Under the pieces are notes generated by a model that ran no database searches, had not been told where the DNA came from, and saw only the letters and a program-made list of their open reading frames with translations. A DNA stretch of 64,000 nt from UKL13-3 sp044353855 (GTDB taxonomy: Bacteria; Bacteroidota; Bacteroidia; UKL13-3): positions 186,001 through 250,000 of the forward strand of contig JBILBF010000002.1 of NCBI GenBank assembly GCA_044353855.1, read 5' to 3'. Shown here piece after piece: positions 45,957-53,179 of this stretch. The translations under genes were made by a program, and so were the position numbers. Every line of letters begins with the position of its first letter. Position 1 is the stretch's first letter.

Positions 45957-47090
45957 ATGATGCCATTTTCTTCTTTAGGTTTATCACCAGCCTTACTCCA
46001 AGCTTTGGCTAGGCAACAGTATACCCAACCTTACCCAATACAACAGCAGGCTATTCCGGCTATCATCAACAATCATGATGTGTTAGGTATTGCACCTACA
46101 GGTTCGGGTAAAACCGCTAGTTATGTATTGCCCATCATTATGCAATTGCAACATGCTATTCATACAAAAAACAGGCATGTACAAGTATTGGTTTTGGTGC
46201 CAACACGCGAATTGGCCATTCAGGTAAAAGAAGTATTTCAACTGTTTTGTTTAGCCATGCCACAACCCATTAAACCAATGGCAGTTTATGGTGGTGTTTC
46301 CATCAACCCACAAATGATCAACCTACAGGGTGTTGATATTTTGATAGCCACACCCGGACGATTATTAGAGTTAGTCGCTAACAAAGCGGTACATCTTTCG
46401 GATGTAAAAACATTAGTGCTTGATGAAGCTGATAAAATGCTCAACCTTGGTTTTAAACAAGAGATGAATCAAATTGTTGATTTATTACCCAAAGTGAGGC
46501 AAAACTTATTGTACTCGGCAACTTTAAGTCCCGATTTGGAAACAATAAACAAAGGATTGTTACACCGCCCTTTAGTCATTAACATTACAACAGAGCCCGA
46601 TAATATTGACCTCATCAGCCAATCGGCCTATCGTGTAACTACTGATAAAAAAGGGCCATTGTTACGATTTTTAATAAAAGAGCAACAGCTCAATCAAGTA
46701 TTGGTATTTACTTCATCCGTTTACCAAGCCGATAATGTGGCCGACAAACTTCGCAAAAATGGCATTACAGCTGAATCTATGCATAGCAAAAAAAGCCAAG
46801 GAGCGCGAACTGAAACTTTACAACAATTTAAATCAAAAAAAATACAGGTATTGGTTGCCACCGATTTAATTGCTCGCGGAATCGACATCCCTAATTTACC
46901 TTGTGTACTCAATTACGAACTACCCCGTTCGCCTATAGATTATGTTCACCGAATAGGACGTACAGGTAGAGCAGAAACACCCGGAAATGCGATCTCACTT
47001 GTTAGTCCAGAAGAAGAGCATCACTTTGGAGTTATTCAAAAAAAGATGGGTAAACACATTACGCTTATGGATAGCGAATCACTTTTATAA
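45957..47090 (+). CDS. RhlE-like DEAD-box RNA helicase
   Basis: A 378-residue DEAD-box helicase from ATG 45957 or the adjacent ATG 45960. Motifs: FSSLGLSPALLQAL and the Q motif YTQPYPIQQQAIP, Walker A APTGSGKT, PTRELAIQV, ATPGRLLEL, motif II LVLDEADKML, SATLSPD, and in the second RecA domain VLVFTSSVYQADNV, ATDLIARGIDIPNL and HRIGRTGRAE. No C-terminal extension, so it is one of the short RhlE-like proteins that remodel ribosomal or mRNA structure. It starts 37 bases after the J-KTSC gene and probably shares its transcript. Confidence 0.93.
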   Translation: MMPFSSLGLSPALLQALARQQYTQPYPIQQQAIPAIINNHDVLGIAPTGSGKTASYVLPIIMQLQHAIHTKNRHVQVLVLVPTRELAIQVKEVFQLFCLAMPQPIKPMAVYGGVSINPQMINLQGVDILIATPGRLLELVANKAVHLSDVKTLVLDEADKMLNLGFKQEMNQIVDLLPKVRQNLLYSATLSPDLETINKGLLHRPLVINITTEPDNIDLISQSAYRVTTDKKGPLLRFLIKEQQLNQVLVFTSSVYQADNVADKLRKNGITAESMHSKKSQGARTETLQQFKSKKIQVLVATDLIARGIDIPNLPCVLNYELPRSPIDYVHRIGRTGRAETPGNAISLVSPEEEHHFGVIQKKMGKHITLMDSESLL

Positions 47091-47123
47091 AAAGAATAAA
47101 ACGTACGTAACGTTTAACTAAAA

Positions 47124-47142
47124 ATCTCGCACAGAGCGAGAT
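47124..47142 (-). terminator. Terminator downstream of tRNA-Leu region
   Basis: ATCTCGC (47124-47130) pairs with GCGAGAT (47136-47142) around a 5-base loop. Read on the minus strand the hairpin is followed by a T tract, so it ends transcripts through the tRNA and its broken copy. Confidence 0.7.
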
Positions 47143-47149
47143 CATAGTG

Positions 47150-47210
47150 TGCTGCGAAAGAGACTCGAATCTACCTGTCGGTAGACAGGCTCTCTTACAC
47201 CTTTCGGAAC
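47150..47210 (-). repeat. Broken copy of the 3' half of tRNA-Leu with palindromic insert
   Basis: Read on the minus strand, 47150-47169 is identical to the last 20 bases of the tRNA-Leu (47220-47239), and 47190-47210 matches its variable-arm region with small changes. Between them is a 20-bp insert (47170-47189) that can fold two ways: CCTGTC with GACAGG, or CTACC with GGTAG. The insert separates the T-stem 5' side from the T-loop. The acceptor 5' half, D arm and anticodon arm are missing, so it cannot be a tRNA. It lies directly downstream of the intact gene and upstream of the terminator. Confidence 0.75.
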
Positions 47211-47219
47211 TATTTTTTG

Positions 47220-47301
47220 TGCTGCGAAAGAGACTCGAACTCTCATACCTTTCGGAACCACCCCCTCAAGATGGCGTGTCTACCAATTTCACCACCGCAG
47301 C
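47220..47301 (-). tRNA. tRNA-Leu(GAG)
   Basis: An 82-nt cloverleaf read on the minus strand. Acceptor GCTGCGG pairs with TCGCAGC (last pair G-U), the D stem is GTG/CAC, the anticodon stem CCATC/GGTGG has loop TTGAGGG with anticodon GAG, followed by a 13-nt variable region and T arm GAGAG-TTCGAGT-CTCTT. The discriminator base is A and CCA is not encoded. It reads CUC and CUU codons. The bTHX gene lies 19 bases upstream on the same strand, and a terminator lies beyond the broken tail copy. Confidence 0.93.
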
Positions 47302-47320
47302 TAATATTTTTTACTGCTTA

Positions 47321-47437
47321 TTATGCAGGTCTTTTGGTGTTGTTATTTTTTGATTTCAACACCCTTTTGTTACGTGAACGGCCAAATGAACCATTTTTTG
47401 TTTTACCTTTTTTTGTTCTTACGTCTCCTTTTCCCAT
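47321..47437 (-). CDS. 30S ribosomal protein bTHX
   Basis: A 38-codon gene too short for ordinary cut-offs. It starts MGKGDVRTKKGKTKNGSFG and continues RSRNKR, matching the THX family (Thermus THX also opens with MGKGD, then RTRRGK and GTYG). The protein is very basic, with no acidic residue except Asp5. THX binds at the head of the 30S subunit and stabilises RNA contacts. It lies 19 bases upstream of tRNA-Leu on the same strand and may be co-transcribed with it. The start ATG 47437 is unambiguous. Confidence 0.88.
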   Translation of the reverse strand: MGKGDVRTKKGKTKNGSFGRSRNKRVLKSKNNNTKRPA

Positions 47438-47523
47438 GATGATTACTTTTTAGGGTGGCGAAGATAGGAATAATATCAAAACGAAAAAATCAAATTGCAC
47501 CATATTTTCATTTTCTTTGGCTA

Positions 47524-48372
47524 ATGGAAAATGAATATTTATCAGTTGTCATCCAGAACAAGGGTGCTGAAATTACTAGTATTCTAGATAAAAAAACAAG
47601 ATTTGAATACCTATGGCAAGCTGATACAACAATTTGGGGTAGACATGCACCTGTGCTATTTCCCATTGTAGGCAAAGTGAAACACAACCAACTGCTTATT
47701 GATGGAACGCCTTATCCAATGAACCAACACGGGTTTGCACGCGATGAAGAATTTACGTTGGTTTCACTATCCAACACCGAACAATGGTATGAACTAACCC
47801 ATACAAACCTATCTCTTTTCCCTTATCCGTTTCAACTTTTGTTAGGGTATACATTATCCAAAAACACCCTTCACTGCCACTATAAAGTTATCAATACAGG
47901 CAATCAAAATATATATTTTAGCATTGGTGCGCATCCTGGTTTTAATTTACCTACCCAATCTCTTTCGGATTATTGTATTGAGTTTTCGTTACCCGAAAAT
48001 GAAGAAAGACAATTGTTAACGGATGGTTTATTTGATGGAAACAGCAAAAAAGTTCTAACCACACCTACACAAATTCAATTATCAAAAGCCCTTTTTGATG
48101 ATGATGCCATTGTGTTTAAATCGATTCGCTCTAGTAAAATTGTTCTTAAACAACTTGATGGTCCTTTTGCCATTACGCTCAATTTTGATGGGTTTCCACA
48201 ATTAGGTATTTGGACACAAAAAAACTGTGAACACTATCTTTGTTTGGAGCCTTGGTGTGGTCATTCCGATTCGATTAATGGGCATAAAGACATTTCACTC
48301 AAAGAAGGAATAATGACTTTGGAAGCTGGAAAAACACTTGAAAGAACATACTCGCTTACGTTTAACAGTTGA
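47524..48372 (+). CDS. Aldose 1-epimerase-family (LacX-like) protein
   Basis: From ATG 47524 (MENEYLSVVIQNKGAEITS) the protein is 282 residues; an earlier in-frame start would add 23 residues that do not fit the family. GRHAPVLFPIVGK, MNQHGFARDEEF and IGAHPGFNLP are the conserved mutarotase-fold motifs, with His and Glu near the sugar-binding site (CLEPWCG near the end supplies the Glu). It is of the LacX-like branch, whose sugar substrate is not settled. No sugar-catabolic gene is adjacent. Confidence 0.9.
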   Translation: MENEYLSVVIQNKGAEITSILDKKTRFEYLWQADTTIWGRHAPVLFPIVGKVKHNQLLIDGTPYPMNQHGFARDEEFTLVSLSNTEQWYELTHTNLSLFPYPFQLLLGYTLSKNTLHCHYKVINTGNQNIYFSIGAHPGFNLPTQSLSDYCIEFSLPENEERQLLTDGLFDGNSKKVLTTPTQIQLSKALFDDDAIVFKSIRSSKIVLKQLDGPFAITLNFDGFPQLGIWTQKNCEHYLCLEPWCGHSDSINGHKDISLKEGIMTLEAGKTLERTYSLTFNS

Positions 48373-48453
48373 GCGTATGTTGCCACCAAATCCTTTTTAT
48401 TTTATCTTACAGTATGTTTCTATTCTTCAAAATTTGAATACTTTTGAACTTAC

Positions 48454-49644
48454 ATGAGCTTGATACAACACATCAAAGAACTAGCAAAAAAAAACCACGA
48501 ATATGTAGTTTCATTGCGTAGACATATACACCAACATCCCGAACTTTCTTTTAAAGAATATAACACCCAAGCTTTTGTGGAGGCTAAGTTACGCGAGATG
48601 GGCATTACTGAAATTGAACACATAGCCACTACGGGTTTAGTTGCTTTAATAAAAGGTAAAAACCCTGATAAAAAAATAGTTGCATTGCGTGGCGATATGG
48701 ATGCGTTGCCCATTACCGAACAAAACAATACGGAATACAAATCAGTTAATGAAGGTGTGATGCACGCTTGCGGACATGATGTACATACTAGTTCGTTGCT
48801 TGGAACAGCTATGATATTGAATCAAATCAAAGATTCGTTTGAAGGAACAATCAAATTGCTATTTCAGCCAGGTGAAGAAAAGCTACCTGGTGGAGCATCC
48901 ATTATGATTCAAGAAGGAGCGCTACAAAACCCGACTCCAACAGCTATTTTGGGCCAACATGTTATGCCTTTACTTCCAGCCGGGACCATCGGATTTAGAG
49001 AAGGTTTGTACATGGCTTCAACAGATGAATTGTATGTTACCATTACAGGTAAAGGTGGTCATGGTGCAATGCCTCACTTAAACATAGATCCTGTGTTAAT
49101 TGCTGCTCATGTTCTAATTGCACTGCAAAGCATTATAAGCCGAAGTGCAAATCCTATTATTCCATCCGTTTTATCGTTTGGTAAAGTAATAGCCAATGGT
49201 GCTACCAATATTATTCCTAATGAGGTAAAAATGGAAGGCACTTTCAGAACCCTTGATGAAACATGGAGAGCAAAAGCACATACTTTAATGGTAAAAACAG
49301 CTACTGAACTTGCAGAAAGTATGGGCGGAAGTTGTGTATTTGAAGTGCGCAAAGGATATCCATTTTTAAAAAATGATATATCAACTACCCAACGTGCTAA
49401 ACAAGTTGCAATAGCTTATATTGGTTCAGATAACGTTGTAGACCTTGATATATGGATGGCTGCAGAAGATTTTTCGTATTACTCACAAGAGATGCCAGCT
49501 TGTTTTTACCGTTTAGGAACACGGAATGAAAGCAAAGGTATTGTGTCGAGTGTACATACTCCCACATTTGATATTGATGAATCAGCTTTAGAAATTGGAA
49601 CAGGCTTGATGGCTTGGTTGGCTGTAAATGAGCTTGAAGCTTAA
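48454..49644 (+). CDS. M20-family amidohydrolase/peptidase
   Basis: A 396-residue M20D-type enzyme. HACGHDVHTSSLLG near residue 107 carries two metal ligands (the Cys and His/Asp), QPGEEKLPGGASIMI the Glu pair, ILGQHVMP a further His, and AAEDFSYY near 340 the last ligand. The internal dimerisation domain (about 180-295) includes GKGGHGAMPHLNIDP. Family members hydrolyse N-acyl or amide-linked amino acids, such as hippurate and IAA-amino acids. No signal peptide. A TACTTTTG box at 48439-48446 lies very close to the ATG. It converges with the citrulline hydrolase 3 bases beyond its stop. Confidence 0.92.
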   Translation: MSLIQHIKELAKKNHEYVVSLRRHIHQHPELSFKEYNTQAFVEAKLREMGITEIEHIATTGLVALIKGKNPDKKIVALRGDMDALPITEQNNTEYKSVNEGVMHACGHDVHTSSLLGTAMILNQIKDSFEGTIKLLFQPGEEKLPGGASIMIQEGALQNPTPTAILGQHVMPLLPAGTIGFREGLYMASTDELYVTITGKGGHGAMPHLNIDPVLIAAHVLIALQSIISRSANPIIPSVLSFGKVIANGATNIIPNEVKMEGTFRTLDETWRAKAHTLMVKTATELAESMGGSCVFEVRKGYPFLKNDISTTQRAKQVAIAYIGSDNVVDLDIWMAAEDFSYYSQEMPACFYRLGTRNESKGIVSSVHTPTFDIDESALEIGTGLMAWLAVNELEA

Positions 49645-49647
49645 ACG

Positions 49648-50565
49648 TTATTTAACAACTTTTAATGGCAAAAAAATCTCTGCCATCATACAACGTGCAC
49701 TACCCCCTCCATTTGATTCAATGGTATACAATGGTGCTGTTACTATTTTCGCAAAAAATTCCAATTGTGCAACTTGTGAGGCTGTTAAACTATTGTAGGC
49801 TTGCTCACTCATCACCAATACATGTTCGCCTTTTTCATTTATTAGTTCAAGCATATTGCCTGCAAAATGTTCCAATTGAGTATATGAAATTTCGATAATT
49901 GTTTTACGCGTTGCATGGACTATACGCTTACGTTCTTGTTCATCAGCAATACACTCAAAACAAATAACCAAAAATTGTTGTCCAACACACATAACTACAT
50001 TGGTATGGTATATTAAATTTCCTTTCCGATCTGTAGCTATAAAATCAACAAGAGAGTATCCAAAATCAGCACAAAAAGTTAACAATAACTCTTTGTTAGT
50101 ACGAGGTGAAATACAAGCATAACATATTTTAAAATCCCTATCCAACACCATACTTCCTGTGCCTTCCAAAAATTTATGCTCTTTTTCAGCAGCAGTATAA
50201 TCTATGATATCAAGTAAGTGAAATGTTTCTCCTAAATGATGGGCAATATCTGCTCTTCTTTCCAGTCTGCGGTTTGCTGCCTGCATAGGGTAAAGCACCA
50301 TGCGGCTATCATCGTGCAAGGAAATCCAGTTGTTAGGAAAAACAGCATCAGGAGTATGGGGATCTTCCGTATCCTCAACTACCCAAACGTTCATACCATT
50401 GTTGCGTAAAGTATTGACAAAACCATCAAATTCTATCAGTGCTTTTTCTTGAATACCACTAGTAGAATCGGGAACTTGTTGAAAAGAATTACTAGCTGAT
50501 GTTTGTTCATTAAAAGCAAATCGCACAGGGCGAATCATCATGATATGGTTGGTATTTTGAGGCAT
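49648..50565 (-). CDS. ctlX: Citrulline utilization hydrolase CtlX
   Basis: A 305-residue member of the amidinotransferase/arginine-deiminase superfamily. DAVFPNNWISLHDD near 83, LEGTGSMVLDR near 130, and NGGGSARCMMAEIFLPL with the catalytic Cys near 295 match CtlX, which hydrolyses citrulline to ornithine and carbamate products. The ATG at 50565 is used; in-frame ATGs at residues 9 and 10 are possible. The divergent arginase gene begins 117 bases away, so the two share an intergenic control region and probably serve arginine/citrulline use. Confidence 0.85.
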   Translation of the reverse strand: MPQNTNHIMMIRPVRFAFNEQTSASNSFQQVPDSTSGIQEKALIEFDGFVNTLRNNGMNVWVVEDTEDPHTPDAVFPNNWISLHDDSRMVLYPMQAANRRLERRADIAHHLGETFHLLDIIDYTAAEKEHKFLEGTGSMVLDRDFKICYACISPRTNKELLLTFCADFGYSLVDFIATDRKGNLIYHTNVVMCVGQQFLVICFECIADEQERKRIVHATRKTIIEISYTQLEHFAGNMLELINEKGEHVLVMSEQAYNSLTASQVAQLEFFAKIVTAPLYTIESNGGGSARCMMAEIFLPLKVVK

Positions 50566-50653
50566 AATAACTTAATTGAGTTGCGAATAAGCATCAAAAA
50601 TATTGAATATTAACCATAAGCTGTTGCATGAAGGCTGTTTCCATGAATTTGAT

Positions 50654-50661
50654 TAGATTTG
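50654..50661 (+). promoter_or_regulatory. -7 box for the arginase gene
   Basis: TAGATTTG matches TAnnTTTG exactly and lies 21 bases before ATG 50683. The nearest TTG upstream (50624-50626) is 27 bases away, longer than usual. An in-frame TTG (50659) falls inside the box, so the ATG at 50683 is the likelier start. Confidence 0.45.
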
Positions 50662-50682
50662 CATTCCACCATTTACGTATGT

Positions 50683-51621
50683 ATGCGTGCTGATAGATTT
50701 AAAGTTATAACCGTAGAAAGTGATTTTGGTGCTGGCAAAAAAGGAGCAGCTAAAGGTCCACAGGCATTATTAAAAGAGTTGCAAGAAGCAAATTTCGCAG
50801 CCTTTGATGTTTTTAACTATACTCATTTGGAACCTCACGAGATTATACCAAAGGAAGAAACGCCTCATGGAAAAAACATTGAAAACATCAAAAATTTTCA
50901 AGAAAAAATTGTCGACCATATCCAAGACATCTTGCGTTTGCAAAAAATTCCGTTTATTATTTCTGGCGACCATAGCAGTGCCAATGCACTCATTTCTGGT
51001 ATCAAAGATTTTCATGCCAATGCGCGTATTGGTGTTATTTGGATTGATGCACATGCCGACCTTCATAGTCCTTATACCACTCCATCTGGTAATATTCATG
51101 GAATGCCCATTGCCGCATTAATGGGTGACGACCATAGAGAAATGGCTAAAAACAACCCTAAAGAAATTACCCGTAATCTTTGGGAAACATTAAAAAAATT
51201 AGGCCGAAAAAGAATATCACCCAAAATTCAAGGACGTGATTTGGTATTTATTGCCTTAAGAAGCACCGAAGAAGAAGAAGAAAAAATTATTGCCAAAGAA
51301 GGCATCAAAACGTTTAGGCCACAAGACATAAAACAATTAGGAATAGAAGCGATAGCAGAACAAACCCTTAACCATTTACACAATTGCCAATTTATATACA
51401 TCAGCTTTGATGTTGATAGCTTAGATACACAATACTCAGTAGGAACGGGAACACCCGTTGAAGATGGACTTACCCTTGAACAAGCAAACTATTTGCTCAA
51501 AACATTTTGTAAAAACGACAAACTTATAGGCATGGAAATAACCGAAATAAACCCCGATTTGGATGCTTTAAAACCCATGCACAAAGTGATTAGCCAATTG
51601 GTTCAAGACGTTTATCTTTAG
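50683..51621 (+). CDS. Arginase/ureohydrolase family protein
   Basis: A 312-residue ureohydrolase. SGDHSSANA (Mn ligand His), WIDAHADLHSP (Asp/His/Asp) and SFDVDSLDTQY (Asp/Asp) are the bimetal site. FGAGKKGAAKGPQALLKEL is the arginase N-terminus, and GTGTPVEDGLT is the C-terminal signature. This favours arginase (arginine to ornithine and urea) over agmatinase, but substrate choice cannot be proved from sequence. ATG 50683 is preferred because the earlier TTG sits in a promoter box. The divergent ctlX gene suggests joint arginine/citrulline catabolism yielding ornithine. Confidence 0.9.
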   Translation: MRADRFKVITVESDFGAGKKGAAKGPQALLKELQEANFAAFDVFNYTHLEPHEIIPKEETPHGKNIENIKNFQEKIVDHIQDILRLQKIPFIISGDHSSANALISGIKDFHANARIGVIWIDAHADLHSPYTTPSGNIHGMPIAALMGDDHREMAKNNPKEITRNLWETLKKLGRKRISPKIQGRDLVFIALRSTEEEEEKIIAKEGIKTFRPQDIKQLGIEAIAEQTLNHLHNCQFIYISFDVDSLDTQYSVGTGTPVEDGLTLEQANYLLKTFCKNDKLIGMEITEINPDLDALKPMHKVISQLVQDVYL

Positions 51622-51642
51622 TTCCTCAACGTTTTTATACGT

Positions 51643-52656
51643 TTATAAAGCAAGTATAAACTTTAACGTATCTTCTCCATCAGCATAATCCCATAATTCA
51701 GGGTGTTGCGCTTTTCCCAAAGGAAGAAACTTAGGCAAATCTAACGTACTTACGATGCATTGAATATCATCTGTATGGGTAGCTAAAAACGATTGTAGTT
51801 CTTCCATCTGTTGATAGGATGAATGAAACAACACTCCGAGTGGAGAGGCTATTTTTTCATCTTCTTTGAGCAACACAAAATTATTATCTAAATGAGGCGT
51901 AAGATTCATCAGGAATATCGCTTTATGATAGGTATAATTATTAATGTACTTATGATGATTGCCAATATCATAAAAGGATTCAATAGCCTCAAAAAAAGGA
52001 ACAAAATCATACCCTTCAGGTACATATAGTTTTGATACATTCCGACAACCTAATCCAAAATAAGTAAAAACATCTTCGCCAAGTTTGACCAAATCTGCTT
52101 GCGTTTCATTGCCTGTGAGCACTGCAACACTGTTTCTGTTTTTACGCAGCAACGATTTCTTATTCCTAAAATAATACTCAAAATACCGATTGGTATTGTT
52201 GCTTCCAGTTGCAATAACGGCATCAAATTTTTGCGGCAACCGGGTTTCACAAATTTCTATATGAGCAGCAAATGCAGGTTCTATCTGTATCAACTGTTCA
52301 ATTGCCCATTTCATTAAAATAGTATCATCAGTAGATAGTTTGACCAATGCCTTATTCCCGGTAATTAACACACACAATAAATCATGAAAACCAACCATTG
52401 GGATATTGCCAGCCATAATAATAGCAACAGTTTTAGGGGATTCATCAGGAATAGTGTAATTTGCAAGCCATTCATCTAGCTTTTCAGGTGTAAGCAATGT
52501 AGCCCATGCTGTTAATGCCGAGTGAATATTTGTATCTGTAAACCAGTTATTGTGGACATAGGCTTTTGAAAAGATATCATTTTCTTTTTGCCCGAGTACT
52601 TGCGAAAATAACTGACCTAACTGTACAAATGCTTTGACACGTTGTTGAAAATTCAT
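51643..52656 (-). CDS. LuxC-type acyl-CoA reductase family protein
   Basis: A 337-residue protein of the LuxC family. MAGNIPMVGFHDLLCVLITG near residue 83 is the NADPH/CoA-binding segment; VATGSNNTNRYFEYYF and FGLGCRNVSKLYVP (Cys near residue 208, a candidate acyl-thioester nucleophile) are the catalytic blocks. LuxC reduces activated fatty acids to aldehydes. Many Bacteroidota carry this gene next to a ferredoxin, as here (divergent, 87 bases between starts). No LuxAB or fatty-aldehyde users are nearby, so the biological substrate is unknown. It is a candidate for a conserved but uncharacterised pair. Confidence 0.85.
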   Translation of the reverse strand: MNFQQRVKAFVQLGQLFSQVLGQKENDIFSKAYVHNNWFTDTNIHSALTAWATLLTPEKLDEWLANYTIPDESPKTVAIIMAGNIPMVGFHDLLCVLITGNKALVKLSTDDTILMKWAIEQLIQIEPAFAAHIEICETRLPQKFDAVIATGSNNTNRYFEYYFRNKKSLLRKNRNSVAVLTGNETQADLVKLGEDVFTYFGLGCRNVSKLYVPEGYDFVPFFEAIESFYDIGNHHKYINNYTYHKAIFLMNLTPHLDNNFVLLKEDEKIASPLGVLFHSSYQQMEELQSFLATHTDDIQCIVSTLDLPKFLPLGKAQHPELWDYADGEDTLKFILAL

Positions 52657-52743
52657 TTTAATTTAGAATGATTATACTTTGAGATGCAAATCAACAAAAC
52701 TTATTTTGCAATTGTTAAACAAAAACATAATAATTAAGAATAT

Positions 52744-53088
52744 ATGGCAATAATGATAACTGACGAATGCATCAACTGTGGTGCATGCGAACCTGAATGT
52801 CCGAACAATGCAATTTACGAAAGCGGTGCTGAATGGGCTTGGGCTGATGGTAATAGCTTAAGTGGAACAGTAACTGTAGATGGCGAAGCAGTAGATGTAA
52901 GCAAACGTTTTGCTCCAAAATCAGATGATACCTATTATATTGTATCAAACAAATGTACAGAGTGTGTGGGCTTCCACGAAGAGCCACAATGTGCAGCTGT
53001 TTGTCCAGTTGACTGTTGTATTGTTGATCCAGACCATGTAGAGTCTCAGGATGTATTAATGGGTAAAAAAGAAAGAATGCACTTATAG
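52744..53088 (+). CDS. 2[4Fe-4S] ferredoxin
   Basis: A 114-residue ferredoxin. Cys9, 12, 15 and 19 (CINCGACEPECP) and a second set in CTECVGFHEEPQCAAVCPVDCC give two cubane clusters, the second with an insert as in the YfhL/Alv type. Between them is a 40-residue acidic insert (WAWADGNSLSGTVTVDGEAV). No signal peptide, so it is cytosolic. It is divergent from the LuxC-type reductase and the likely electron donor or partner, a pairing I recognise from other Bacteroidota. A terminator follows at 53124-53160. Confidence 0.92.
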   Translation: MAIMITDECINCGACEPECPNNAIYESGAEWAWADGNSLSGTVTVDGEAVDVSKRFAPKSDDTYYIVSNKCTECVGFHEEPQCAAVCPVDCCIVDPDHVESQDVLMGKKERMHL

Positions 53089-53123
53089 TTTTAAGTAGGT
53101 TTTTATCCCTCAAATTTTTTCAT

Positions 53124-53160
53124 AAAAAAAGCTGAGTACAAATTGTATTCAGCTTTTTTT
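53124..53160. terminator. Bidirectional terminator between ferredoxin and M36 peptidase
   Basis: AAGCTGAGTACAA pairs with TTGTATTCAGCTT (one G-T pair), flanked by an A tract and a T tract. It separates the converging ferredoxin and M36 peptidase genes. Confidence 0.85.
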
Positions 53161-53179
53161 TATGCGTTCTAATTTTCAA

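Noticed and set aside
47099..47115. AAACGT...ACGTTT hairpin after the RhlE-like gene
   Set aside because: The stem is six pairs without a T tract, so it is not counted as a terminator.
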